The notes beneath the pieces are model-generated. The model was not told the origin of the DNA and ran no database searches. It worked only from the letters and a program-made list of their open reading frames with translations. From a virus: a DNA stretch of 29,626 bases. Shown piece by piece: positions 7,680 through 15,135 of the stretch. The stretch is from positions 1 to 29,626 of IMG/VR virus record IMGVR_UViG_3300050821_004361. The stretch is one strand, 5' to 3'. The number at the start of each line of letters is the position of its first letter. The stretch's first letter is position 1. The translations under genes were made by a program, and so were the position numbers.

Positions 7680-8101
7680 AGCCGCTCTTCGACCAAGTGC
7701 GCGCCGCCGGCTACGTCCGACCAGTGATCCTTGTGGTTCGGATCGCCGGAGAGAATGCGCGCGACCTTGGTGAAGACGCCTTCCAGCGCCTCGCGTTGCA
7801 CGTCGGTGAGCCTGGAGCCCCAGTTGGGCGTGTTGCGCGCCAGATCCTTGAAGCGTTGAGCGATCAGCGCGGTGGCGTCGAAATTGCCGTGCGTGTGCTC
7901 TCGCGCGGCAAGCAACGGGTGGCGCGGCTCGGGAGCTAGTGGGCGACGCAGCGCCTGCTCGATGGCGCGCACGCTCTCGACGCCGACCGCGCGAGGCAGA
8001 GACACGGGGGCGTACTTCTCGGCAAGCCGCCGCGTTTCCGTCTCGGGGAAGATCTGGCCTGCGTCGTCGTCGAACATGCCGTCCTTGACTTTGTCGTCCA
8101 T
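7676..8101 (-). CDS. DUF6378-domain phage protein
   Basis: A 141-aa protein whose C-terminal half resembles DUF6378: FDATALIAQRFKDLARNTPNWG, then LTDVQREALEGVFTKVARILSGD, then HWSDVAGGA. The family is common in phage early regions and has no established function. The N-terminal half is charged and probably flexible. The start at 8101 is preferred over 8128 because GGAG lies 8 nt upstream. An intercistronic hairpin lies just before it, so its level may differ from the upstream genes. Confidence 0.78.
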   Translation of the reverse strand: MDDKVKDGMFDDDAGQIFPETETRRLAEKYAPVSLPRAVGVESVRAIEQALRRPLAPEPRHPLLAAREHTHGNFDATALIAQRFKDLARNTPNWGSRLTDVQREALEGVFTKVARILSGDPNHKDHWSDVAGGAHLVEERL

Positions 8102-8123
8102 GTGTTTTCTCCGTCTGTCGTGA

Positions 8124-8151
8124 AACAAGACACGGGCGGCGAGGCCGCCCG
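8124..8151 (-). terminator. Intercistronic hairpin with GTGTCTTGTTT tail
   Basis: On the minus strand GGGCGGC-CTC-GCCGCCC (8132-8148 on the plus strand) is followed at once by GTGTCTTGTTT. It lies between the 57-aa gene and the DUF6378 gene and could attenuate the early operon. The same hairpin-plus-GTGTCTTGTTTT arrangement follows the AAA+ gene at 19112-19147. Confidence 0.55.
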
Positions 8152-8164
8152 CGCTTTTTGCCGG

Positions 8165-8338
8165 TCAGATTTGCTTGGGCGGCATCCTGTCCGCGATCAC
8201 ATCAAGAATTTCGTAAAGTTCGCTGATCCGCACGGCGATATGGTCGAGCTTCTCCCCGATCAATTTCGCCGCATCGTTGACAGTGTTGCTCAATGCAAGA
8301 ATTGCATCGATCTCATCTTTGGGATGCTCTACCGACAT
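8165..8338 (-). CDS. Small hypothetical protein, 57 aa
   Basis: A short gene found by reading the minus strand. It begins MSVEHPKDEIDAILALSN and ends RMPPKQI. The ATG overlaps the stop of the ssDNA-binding protein gene as TGATG, like its neighbours, which supports it as real. It is predicted mostly helical (IGEKLDHIAVRISELYEILD) and acidic overall, with no motif I recognise. Confidence 0.65.
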   Translation of the reverse strand: MSVEHPKDEIDAILALSNTVNDAAKLIGEKLDHIAVRISELYEILDVIADRMPPKQI

Positions 8339-9237
8339 CAGACCAGCTCTTCGCTCTCTTCGTCGTCGGGGAAGCTCTCGGACGCCGCCTTGCGACCGTC
8401 AAGGCGTTTGCCGGGGCGCAGGAACTGCACGCTGTCCAGGAACAGACCACAGCCTTTGTTGCCGCCCTGGTCGTAAGCGAAGGGCCGCACGTTGGCGCGC
8501 ACCAGCCAACCGGCCCAGAACTCGGTCCAGTCGATGATGTCCTGCTTCTGGGCGTTCACTGCGCCGGGCTTGTCTTTCGACCACGGCGAAATGAACACGT
8601 CGCCCGCCTTGTAGCCGTCATAGACACCGGCTTTCTCGGCTCCATCGTGGAAGGGCGAGCGCAGGCCCGGCGGCAGCTTCGAGGGCCAACGCTCCTTGAG
8701 CGCCGCGTCGATCCCCTGCTGGAGCGTCTTGAATTCGGGACGCGCTTGCTGGGCCTTGTCGAAGATCAAGGTGAGCGAAAAACGCGGCTCGCCGCCAACG
8801 ACGACAGGGCGAGCCTTCTGGAGATTGAGAAAGCTCGCGGTGCCCGGAGGCGTGAGAATAGAAGTCGTAGCCATGACAAAGTCCTTTGTGTCTGCGAAGT
8901 CCTTTGGGTCTTCGGGTGAGCACCAGACGAACGGCCCTTCACGGGCGAGCCCGGCTGGTCGAAGCGTCTCGACGATGAAACCGAATAGGTTGAATTTGTG
9001 CCGTGGCGCATGCGCCGCGAGCAGGGCGAAAGACAAAGCGCCAGGTTCGCGCCGAAACGAACGGACGGCGGCATAGAACATCTTCTCGGAAGCAGCACGC
9101 TCATGCTCAAGCTTGACGCGCTCACGCTCGGCGGCGAGCCCCTTCGCGGCGGCTTCAAGCATGCCGGGATCATGCGGCGCGGGCTCGAAGGGCAGCGACA
9201 TTAGGTGCTCAAGCGAGAGGGACTTGGACTGATCCAT
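8338..9237 (-). CDS. DUF2815-type ssDNA-binding protein with N-terminal extension
   Basis: 299 aa. Residues 122-299 match the DUF2815/Enc34-like phage ssDNA-binding family: SFLNLQKARPVVVGGEPRFSL, then WPSKLPPGLRSPFHDG, VFISPWSKDKPG and WAGWLVRANVRPFAYD. The acidic tail FPDDEESEELV is typical of SSBs that recruit replication proteins. The first 121 residues are an extra helical, charged region I do not recognise. The start at 9237 is fixed by a TGATG overlap. A second in-frame ATG at 8874, with AAAGGA about 8 nt upstream, would give a 178-aa protein that is the family domain alone. Both products are possible. Confidence 0.82.
   Translation of the reverse strand: MDQSKSLSLEHLMSLPFEPAPHDPGMLEAAAKGLAAERERVKLEHERAASEKMFYAAVRSFRREPGALSFALLAAHAPRHKFNLFGFIVETLRPAGLAREGPFVWCSPEDPKDFADTKDFVMATTSILTPPGTASFLNLQKARPVVVGGEPRFSLTLIFDKAQQARPEFKTLQQGIDAALKERWPSKLPPGLRSPFHDGAEKAGVYDGYKAGDVFISPWSKDKPGAVNAQKQDIIDWTEFWAGWLVRANVRPFAYDQGGNKGCGLFLDSVQFLRPGKRLDGRKAASESFPDDEESEELV
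8872..8899 (-). promoter_or_regulatory. Internal ribosome binding site inside the SSB gene
   Basis: On the minus strand AAAGGACTT occurs twice, separated by a CAGACAC-containing spacer. The second copy lies about 8 nt before an in-frame ATG (8874) that begins MATTSILTPPG, the usual type of start for DUF2815 proteins. Confidence 0.5.
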
Positions 9238-10055
9238 CAGACAATTCCTTCTTCGTCGAGTTCAGGGTCATAGTCGGGAAAACTGTCAATCGAGCGTTGC
9301 AATTTTAGACGCCGGTAAGCCGGGCACTCGCGGCTTGCGGCGCAAAAATAACAATGGTTGCCCGCCACGAGAGACAGATCGCGCCCGCGCACGATCCGCT
9401 CGATGGAGGGCTTCAGGACGGCGTGCGTCCAATAAAGCAGCTCGCCGACCGAGATCGTCCACGAACGCACCGGATCGCCTCCAGCGCGAGGCTGCACGAT
9501 CAGCACGCAGACACTCTCGATGGACGCGGCAAGTTCCGGTCGCTCGCGCATGAGACGCCCGAGAACGCCCACGGCGTAGCAGAGCATCTGCGTGTTGCCC
9601 TCGGGCTTGACCGCTTTGCCGCGCCCGTATTTGAAGTCGACGATGTAGAGCGTGACCGCGTCGCACGCGGCGAAGTCGGTGGTTCCGAATACCTCCTCGA
9701 TCACCACAGCCGTGGGCCACAGCCAGCCCAGAGACACCTCCTCCTCGACTATGCGCCAGTGCGAGTAGTCGGATATGCGTGCCGTGGTGGCCGCAAAAAG
9801 AGACACCGCGTTCAGCATCTCCTGCGTGACCTCGATCTCCTCCCCTTCGACCATGAATTTCATGCCCTCGGTCCACGGCACCGCGTTGAGCTTAAGCGCC
9901 GCCTCGCAGAGCGCGTGCGCCAGCGTGCCCTCCTTGGCGGCAAAGCCCACGGTCTTGGGCGGGTGTTTCGCCCATTCGGCGGGTGCGCCCAGACACGTCA
10001 GCCAGATGTCGCTGGACGACGGGCCCAGGCGCGCGTGGCGCTTGGCGTCCGCCAT
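9237..10055 (-). CDS. DUF2800 family PD-(D/E)XK nuclease (Cas4/RecB-like)
   Basis: 272 aa. An N-terminal LGPSSSDIWLTCLGAPA is followed by EGTLAHALCE. The nuclease core is FGTTDFAACDAV with IVDFKYGRGKAV, giving the D...DxK signature, and GNTQMLCYAVG follows. Near the C-terminus NHCYFCAASRECPAY provides the cysteines of a Cas4/AddB-like iron-sulphur cluster. It is probably an exonuclease for recombination-dependent replication or end processing. DUF2800 and DUF2815 genes are regularly adjacent in phages, as here. The start overlaps the preceding stop as TGATG. Confidence 0.86.
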   Translation of the reverse strand: MADAKRHARLGPSSSDIWLTCLGAPAEWAKHPPKTVGFAAKEGTLAHALCEAALKLNAVPWTEGMKFMVEGEEIEVTQEMLNAVSLFAATTARISDYSHWRIVEEEVSLGWLWPTAVVIEEVFGTTDFAACDAVTLYIVDFKYGRGKAVKPEGNTQMLCYAVGVLGRLMRERPELAASIESVCVLIVQPRAGGDPVRSWTISVGELLYWTHAVLKPSIERIVRGRDLSLVAGNHCYFCAASRECPAYRRLKLQRSIDSFPDYDPELDEEGIV

Positions 10056-10600
10056 CAGACTACAGGCAGGCCAGCCGCTTGCACCAGATCATAAAGCGCG
10101 GGCCGGTGTTCGTCCAAAGCGTTCATTACGAAAGCGAGGCCGGTCGTGTCTTTGAACGTCGGCAGGAGATCAAGGATCTTCTTCGAACCCTCCCCTTTCT
10201 GCGCCAGCCGTACTGCGTTGGTGACAATGGCCTTGAGCGTGTCTAGCGGCGGGAGATCCGGCGGCGGCGGCGGAGCTGCGGGCTCCGGGGGCGCTGGAGC
10301 TGGTGGCGCAGCCGCAGACACGCGCGGAGCCCGGGGGGCTCTCGTTCGCTTCGCCGGAGGTTCGGGAGCCGTCGGCTCGGGCTCGGGATCTGCGCCGTTG
10401 CCCTTGGCGTGCTCGGCGTCCTCGGCTGCGTCCTCGGCGTCGATCCGTTCGCAGGCTTCGGCTTCGGCCTGCACCGCCTCGGCGTCCAGGGGAGCGCCCA
10501 GCCACGAGGGTGGCTTTTTCTGTTGCAACGCATAGTTCAAGACGAGCCGCAGCAGCTCGTCCTCGTTCTCAGCTTCAAACGATAGAAAGACTTTAGTCAT
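10055..10600 (-). CDS. Hypothetical protein with P/A-rich linker
   Basis: 181 aa in three parts: an N-terminal ~45-residue segment (MTKVFLSFEAENEDELLRLV), an acidic then Pro/Ala-rich low-complexity linker (about 46-118), and a helical C-terminal ~60 residues (LDTLKAIVTNAVRLAQKG...). The layout suggests two small interaction domains on a flexible tether. It lies directly upstream of the DUF2800 nuclease with a TGATG overlap, so a partner role in replication or recombination is plausible but unproven. Confidence 0.72.
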   Translation of the reverse strand: MTKVFLSFEAENEDELLRLVLNYALQQKKPPSWLGAPLDAEAVQAEAEACERIDAEDAAEDAEHAKGNGADPEPEPTAPEPPAKRTRAPRAPRVSAAAPPAPAPPEPAAPPPPPDLPPLDTLKAIVTNAVRLAQKGEGSKKILDLLPTFKDTTGLAFVMNALDEHRPALYDLVQAAGLPVV

Positions 10601-10675
10601 TTGTCATAGCCCTGCCTCGTCCTCACTTGCAACCGGAGCTGAGGACGTTTCCGGTGTTTCCCCCCTGGACCGCAA

Positions 10676-11419
10676 TCACTCCGCGTTTGGGAAGACGTAC
10701 TCGGTTTTCTCCTCCTTGATTGGCGTTCCATCGACGACTTGGGCGATGTCCCGGGTCTTGCGGGCGACAATCGCCATCAGCCGGGCGTCGAGCGTGCCCG
10801 GCAGCAAGACGAACCGCGCCAGCACCGGGTGTCTCTGGCCTTTGCGGTGCGCGCGGGCGATAGCCTGGTGGTTCTTGGCAGGCACCGGGGAGGGTTCAGC
10901 CACGATCACGTTGTGCGACGCATGCAACGTGATCACTTCGCCCGCCGCCTCGATGGCAAGAATGATCAAGCGTCGGCGCCCGTCGTTTTGGAATTGCTCG
11001 ATGGCGATGTCGCGCGCGCGCATGGGCGTGCCGCCGTGGATCACCAGCGGCGAGTAAGGCTTGAGGCGCGCGGTCAGCCCGTCGATCACTTCCCGGTGGT
11101 GCGCGAACACGATGATCTTGTCGTCCTCGGCGTCGTCCAATTCGTCGGCGACGAGCTGGGCGACGCCTTCGATCTTGGCGCGTCCGATCAGACGGCGAAC
11201 AGTCGAGAACGCGACGCCGCCGGCTTGCACGGCGGCGAGAAGCGCGTCATCTTCGAGCGTGTCTTCGAACCCCTGCTCGCGCAGGTCAGACATGGCGGCA
11301 GCCAGCTCGATGCGCAGGCTCTTCTCGATGGGCGTGTCTGGCGGCAGCAGGTAGTCGACGATGCGCAATTCGGGCATGTCGAGGATCACGTCCTTCAGGC
11401 GCTTGCGATCAATGCGCAT
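10676..11419 (-). CDS. SNF2-type helicase, C-terminal half (separate frame)
   Basis: 247 aa from MRIDRKRLKDVILDMPEL. It contains the second RecA-like domain of an SNF2 ATPase: KIIVFAHHREVIDGL, then LVIHGGTP, RRRLIILAIEAAGEVITLHASH and the motif VI region ARAHRKGQRHPV. Both RecA-like domains are needed for activity, so this half must work with the product of the gene just upstream. The two genes overlap by 11 nt, and this one is in the +1 frame relative to the first. GGGG about 7 nt before its ATG could allow separate initiation. Confidence 0.82.
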   Translation of the reverse strand: MRIDRKRLKDVILDMPELRIVDYLLPPDTPIEKSLRIELAAAMSDLREQGFEDTLEDDALLAAVQAGGVAFSTVRRLIGRAKIEGVAQLVADELDDAEDDKIIVFAHHREVIDGLTARLKPYSPLVIHGGTPMRARDIAIEQFQNDGRRRLIILAIEAAGEVITLHASHNVIVAEPSPVPAKNHQAIARAHRKGQRHPVLARFVLLPGTLDARLMAIVARKTRDIAQVVDGTPIKEEKTEYVFPNAE

Positions 11420-12101
11420 TGATGCGCCCCGCCAATTCGTGGGTGTTGCGCCCGCCGCGAATGCGAACGCCATAAGGCGTCTGCTGGGTGACGCAGAAAC
11501 GGTCGGTGAACACGCTCTCGGTCATCACGCCAAACCCTTGGAGAATAATCGTGTCTGGCGCGAGCGCGTGCAGGTGGGTCCAGAACTCCGCCGGGTGGTT
11601 CAACAACGGCGTGCCGGTGAGACACCAGATGTGCTTGGCGTTTTCAAGCGGCGAGCCCTTGAGGTCAGTCTTGGGACCGTAGATTGCCTTGGTGCGCTGG
11701 GCGCTGGAATTCTTGAGGTAATGCGCCTCGTCGATAAGCACCACGTCCCAACGCTCCTCCAGCGTGGCGTTGATGACGCCGACGTTGGGCCGCGCCCGGG
11801 AGTACGGGATGATCCGAACCCCTCCCCCGGCGGCGAAGCCGTAAGGTTTGAGGGCGCTGAAGCTATTCAGCACTCGGATGTCCTGGATGTCGCTCCAATC
11901 CTCGAAGTGCTGCCGCCAGACGGCGGTGCCAATTGGAGGACAGAACACCAGGATGCGCGCCGCGCTGGCCAACAGACACGCGCGCACGCTGGTTGGCGTC
12001 TTGCCGACGCCCGGATCCCAGACCAGCATCGCCCGGCGTGACTGCGCCAGGAGCTTCGCCCCCTCCTGCTGGAAGGGCATGAGTTCGAGGTCGCGGTTCA
12101 T
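11409..12101 (-). CDS. SNF2-type helicase, N-terminal half
   Basis: 230 aa. Motif I is VWDPGVGKT (Walker A), motif Ia ILVFCPP, motif II VVLIDEAHYLKN (DEAH box) and motif III WCLTGTPLLN. The frame stops after HELAGRINAH, just where family members continue into the second RecA domain, which is encoded by the overlapping next gene. The start at 12101 overlaps the preceding stop as ATGA. It may be a genuine two-gene helicase, a programmed +1 frameshift or a single-base lesion. The two halves together total about 480 aa, a normal length for phage SNF2 helicases. Confidence 0.84.
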   Translation of the reverse strand: MNRDLELMPFQQEGAKLLAQSRRAMLVWDPGVGKTPTSVRACLLASAARILVFCPPIGTAVWRQHFEDWSDIQDIRVLNSFSALKPYGFAAGGGVRIIPYSRARPNVGVINATLEERWDVVLIDEAHYLKNSSAQRTKAIYGPKTDLKGSPLENAKHIWCLTGTPLLNHPAEFWTHLHALAPDTIILQGFGVMTESVFTDRFCVTQQTPYGVRIRGGRNTHELAGRINAH

Positions 12102-12334
12102 TGACGCGTCGCCCCGCGAGCTTCGGCGGCGTCCTGCTCCCACATGTCGTTGATCTGTTCCTGCAACAGCGTACAGAACTGGAGATGGCTGATCGCCAGC
12201 TTCTTGATGTCGCCTTCGGCGTCCATCACGAGCGCTCTGGCGCTTGCGGTGATCAGCACCGGCATGACATCGTCCACAGACTGGTGGTGAAGCAGTTCGG
12301 ACATGACGTTGAACAGGTCTTGGGACTTGGTCAT
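12098..12334 (-). CDS. Small helical hypothetical protein, 78 aa
   Basis: It begins MTKSQDLFNVMSELLHHQS, and its start and stop overlap the neighbouring genes as ATGA on both sides, which supports its extent. It looks entirely helical and acidic (LQFCTLLQEQINDMWEQDAAEA). I recognise no family. Its position between resolvase and helicase suggests an accessory role in replication or recombination. Confidence 0.7.
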   Translation of the reverse strand: MTKSQDLFNVMSELLHHQSVDDVMPVLITASARALVMDAEGDIKKLAISHLQFCTLLQEQINDMWEQDAAEARGATRQ

Positions 12335-12816
12335 ACGAATTTCGCTCCCGTCTCGGTGTCGTGGGCGAACCGCGCCAGCAAGAGAGCGTCCGCGCGCCCG
12401 TGATGCTTTTTCAGGCCAAGCATCTTCGCCATGCCGGGGTAGAGCCGGATCGCCAGCTCTCGCGAAGCGTCCTTCGGTTGTCCTGTCAGGCGGAAATGTG
12501 TCTTCCATCTTGAAGGCGTTACAAAAGAGACAGGAACGTCCAAACCTCCGGCGACGCCGATGCACACGCCGTAGGCGGCCCCGAACGTGAACACGCTGGC
12601 GACGCCCTGGCCCGGTCGGGAGGCAACTTTCTCGATCACCATGAGTTCAGGCTTGTGCATGCTAAAGATCGAACCCAGTTCGACGGCGCTCAAAGCTTTG
12701 GCGAACCTCGGAAGCTCGCCCATGTCGATGACCTCGCCCTGCTTCCCAAGCACCGCGAAAGCCCCGTTCACGCCGGGGTCTATCGCGAGGATTTTCGAGC
12801 GTGGATCGGGCGTCAT
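12331..12816 (-). CDS. RuvC-like Holliday junction resolvase
   Basis: 161 aa with an RNase H-like fold. The acidic catalytic set is visible: AIDPGVNG (D13), MVIEKV (E62) and HHGRADALLLA (D143), the last in the position of the C-terminal RuvC aspartates. It would cleave branched recombination or replication intermediates before packaging. It is the first gene of the leftward early operon, with the 355-bp control region upstream. I see no clear Shine-Dalgarno before the ATG. Confidence 0.83.
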   Translation of the reverse strand: MTPDPRSKILAIDPGVNGAFAVLGKQGEVIDMGELPRFAKALSAVELGSIFSMHKPELMVIEKVASRPGQGVASVFTFGAAYGVCIGVAGGLDVPVSFVTPSRWKTHFRLTGQPKDASRELAIRLYPGMAKMLGLKKHHGRADALLLARFAHDTETGAKFV

Positions 12817-13171
12817 CGCGCTGCCATGTCCGTCAAAACCGGAAAGTTTGTCCTAGTTGTCGGACCTTGCCAGACACTCACGGTTCCGTCAACGATCTCC
12901 TAACAGTTTTGTCCGATCCTGTGCATAATTTCTTCGGTTGGTTGAAATCGTTGACGTTTTGCCATACGATGGTTGTGGACGAATATAACCACAGCACACT
13001 TTTTGTAGGGAAAAATACCTAAATCATCATTGTTTGTCTTGACATGTTTTGTAACGCGGTGTCTTGTGTCGTGACAAAGTGTCCGATCCTGTCAAATAAA
13101 TAATGCGTGATAGGCGCTAACTGATCTAGGGAGTTGACGCGTAAGGGCCGCCACAGGGAGCACTGAAAATT
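12817..13171. promoter_or_regulatory. Divergent control region between early operon and repressor
   Basis: This 355-bp AT-richer gap separates the leftward early operon from the rightward repressor. The 13-mer TGTCCGATCCTGT occurs at 12910-12922 and 13080-13092, with a degenerate TGTCGGACCTTG near 12858. A TTGACA at 13039-13044 and a TATATT-like element in TTGTGG-N10-CCACAG near 12973-12994 are promoter-like. The two exact 13-mers lie about 170 bp apart and are good operator candidates for the XRE protein. I see no gene in the gap. Confidence 0.6.
12910..13092. repeat. 13-bp direct repeat pair, candidate operators
   Basis: TGTCCGATCCTGT is present exactly at 12910-12922 and 13080-13092, both in the plus orientation, near the two ends of the control region. 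Binding by the adjacent repressor is inference. Confidence 0.6.
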
Positions 13172-13726
13172 ATGAGAGCACCAACCAGAAGACTACCGCC
13201 AGCGCCAGCGGGCGCAGCGGGACGAACCCGCACCATGCAGATGGAGCTGGATCAGTTCGCTTCCAGACTACAGCACTTTCGCACCGAAAAAGGCTGGTCG
13301 CAGTCAGACCTCGCTCGCGAGGTTTGGGGCGAAATAGAAACCAAAGCAGGACGAAAGGTCGCGAAGAACCGCGACCGGATCTCGACTTACGAAATGGGGA
13401 AAAGTTGGCCCGATCCACACAACCTAATGAAGATCGCGGAGAAGCTTGGCGTGTCGCCAGAGGAACTAGCACCCGACATCACGGCGGCGACAGTCGACAG
13501 ACAGAACCCCGAGATCGCACTGGTGGCAGTCGCGGGGCACCACGACAAAGTGCATCTAAAAGTCAACAAGCTGGTGTCGATGAACATCGCGACAATGATT
13601 ATGCAGCTTCTCGACTACGCGAATTTAGTGAACCACGGTCAAGCCGATCCGCACGATGCTCCTCAATTGCACCTCCCCGACAAAATCAAGGTGAGGCAGT
13701 TGGGGCTCTCCAAAGCTGCTTCTTGA
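13172..13726 (+). CDS. XRE-family HTH repressor
   Basis: 184 aa with an N-terminal Cro/CI-type helix-turn-helix: FRTEKGWSQSDLAREVWGE, a short insertion, then RISTYEMGKSWPDPHNLMKIAEKLG and VSPEELAP. There is no LexA-like peptidase Ser-Lys signature in the C-terminal half, so inactivation by RecA-stimulated self-cleavage is not evident. It is probably the lysogeny repressor or an early-gene regulator, acting on the 13-bp repeats upstream. AGGGAG lies 11 nt before the ATG at 13172. An internal ATG at 13235 is an alternative start that trims a Pro/Arg-rich leader. Confidence 0.82.
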   Translation: MRAPTRRLPPAPAGAAGRTRTMQMELDQFASRLQHFRTEKGWSQSDLAREVWGEIETKAGRKVAKNRDRISTYEMGKSWPDPHNLMKIAEKLGVSPEELAPDITAATVDRQNPEIALVAVAGHHDKVHLKVNKLVSMNIATMIMQLLDYANLVNHGQADPHDAPQLHLPDKIKVRQLGLSKAAS

Positions 13727-14052
13727 CCGACATCGAAGCTGGCGCACTGGTCAAGCGCAACGCCGAAACGGTCGCCCGTTGGCGTCGGTGCGAAGGTCTG
13801 CGCTTCGTCCCGGGACGCCCGTGCCTCGTCGAACTCAAAGACTTTCTCGACTTTTTGGAAGCACGCAAATGCACGAAGCACAAACATCACCTTACAAGCT
13901 CGCCCTCAACCGCAACGAGGTTTGGGAAGTCCGCTGGAGCGAGCGGAGCGGCAAGCGATGGATCGTCCGCACTTGGAGCACGGGCTCGCGAGAGCGCACT
14001 GAGGCGGACGCTAAGGCGCAAGAGTTTTGGGACGCCAAGCATCTCGTCGTAG
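13723..14052 (+). CDS. Excisionase-like HTH protein
   Basis: The first ~50 residues (TDIEAGALVKRNAETVARW, then RFVPGRPCLVELKDFLDFLEA) look like an AlpA/Xis-type winged HTH. The frame has no ATG before the domain. The likeliest start is a TTG that overlaps the repressor stop as TTGA. The frame then stays open to 14052, inside the integrase gene, and that part is R/S-rich like an out-of-frame shadow. The functional protein may be mainly its first ~50-60 residues. Position between repressor and integrase fits a recombination directionality factor. Confidence 0.55.
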   Translation: MTDIEAGALVKRNAETVARWRRCEGLRFVPGRPCLVELKDFLDFLEARKCTKHKHHLTSSPSTATRFGKSAGASGAASDGSSALGARARESALRRTLRRKSFGTPSISS

Positions 14053-14924
14053 CTCACACAGGTGCAACGCGCGTGCGCGAGTGCGTCGAAGGGTACTTGC
14101 GCGCCGCCGAGAACGGCAAGGGCGTAGGGCCCACCCAACGCTGGTCGCTCAAGCCGGTGGCTGACTTGCTTGGGCACAAAGCTGTCGTTAGCATGGGCAG
14201 CGAAGATATCGAGGACTACCGCGAGCAGCGCAGACGGCGTGGCATTAAGACAGGCACCATCCGGCGGGAGCTAGGGGCGTTCGTCGCCGCGCTCAATTGG
14301 GCGGCGAAGCAGAAAACTCTCGGGATCACCCGCAACGATCTTCCCAGCGTCGAGCTGGGCGCAGCTTCAGAGCCTCGTGTGGTCTATCTCGACCGGGAGA
14401 GCGAGCGCGACTTCTGGCAGCGGGCGCTGGCAGACACGACAAGCGCAGGTGAACTCTCCCGTGTCGCGAGGTACGTGACCCTGGCGCTGGGCGCAGCGCA
14501 ACGCAGCGAGGCCAACCTCGATCTCACCTGGGACCGCGTGTCATTCGAGCGCGGGCTGATCGACTTTCGGGTGCCTGGCGCGGTCGCCACCAACAAGCGG
14601 CGGGGCGTGGTGCCTATCGCCGACCGGCTTCTCCCCGTGTTGGAGCGCGCCCGCCAGGAGAGCATTGCCAGAGGCGAACCCTTGAGCGCGCTGGTGTGCG
14701 GACCCGGCGCAATCAGAAAAGCGTGGGAGACGTGGCTTGGCAAGACGCCATACAAGCACATCCATCCGCACGATCTGCGCAGGACGTGGGCGAGCCTCGC
14801 AGTGCAAGCCGGCGTGCCCATCTACGAGGTCGCTTCGGTCCTCAATGACGACGTGGCGACGGTCGAGAAGCACTATGGCGTGCTTCGCCCTGGGCATTTA
14901 AAGTCCGCCATCAACGCGGTGTAG
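13869..14924 (+). CDS. int: Tyrosine recombinase / phage integrase
   Basis: 351 aa. The N-terminal part has SAM-like core-binding features, with VRECVEGYLRA at about 71-81 and GTIRRELGAFVAALNWA in the middle. The catalytic domain shows the first Arg in LALGAAQRSEANLDLTW, Lys in NKRRGVVPI, HDLRRTWAS (H-x-x-R) and the nucleophile in VEKHYGVL. The usual LGH box before the Tyr reads LND here, so the third basic residue of the catalytic set is replaced. The start at 13869 is the first ATG after the likely Xis domain. It should recombine attP at 287-336, which lies about 13.5 kb away rather than adjacent. Confidence 0.9.
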   Translation: MHEAQTSPYKLALNRNEVWEVRWSERSGKRWIVRTWSTGSRERTEADAKAQEFWDAKHLVVAHTGATRVRECVEGYLRAAENGKGVGPTQRWSLKPVADLLGHKAVVSMGSEDIEDYREQRRRRGIKTGTIRRELGAFVAALNWAAKQKTLGITRNDLPSVELGAASEPRVVYLDRESERDFWQRALADTTSAGELSRVARYVTLALGAAQRSEANLDLTWDRVSFERGLIDFRVPGAVATNKRRGVVPIADRLLPVLERARQESIARGEPLSALVCGPGAIRKAWETWLGKTPYKHIHPHDLRRTWASLAVQAGVPIYEVASVLNDDVATVEKHYGVLRPGHLKSAINAV

Positions 14925-14935
14925 GAGAACCCCCC

Positions 14936-15133
14936 GTGAGCGATCCCGCAACCAAAGACGATCTCGATCAACTCGAACAGCGCCTAGAGCAGCGCATAGA
15001 CACGAACCTCGCCGGGCTCCGACAGTGGATGGTCGAGCGCGAGGTCCAGTCGATCCGCTGGTTCGTCGGCACCCAGGTGACTTATTTCGTCATCACTCTG
15101 GGAGCGATGTACTTCATGCTCGGCAAGCACTGA
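14936..15133 (+). CDS. Small coiled-coil membrane protein
   Basis: 65 aa with a GTG start 12 nt after the integrase and GGAG 8 nt upstream. An N-terminal amphipathic coil (DDLDQLEQRLEQRIDTN) precedes one hydrophobic segment (VTYFVITLGAMYFML), so it is a tail-anchored-type protein. Phage proteins of this shape include holin-like and stress-type proteins, but no function can be assigned. Confidence 0.7.
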   Translation: MSDPATKDDLDQLEQRLEQRIDTNLAGLRQWMVEREVQSIRWFVGTQVTYFVITLGAMYFMLGKH

Positions 15134-15135
15134 TT

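Noticed and set aside
9354-10094. Rightward frame opposite the DUF2800 gene
   Set aside because: Arg/His-rich shadow without motifs. The leftward gene is coupled to its neighbours.
10739-11422. Rightward frame opposite the helicase C-terminal half
   Set aside because: Shadow of the SNF2 gene, with no independent support.
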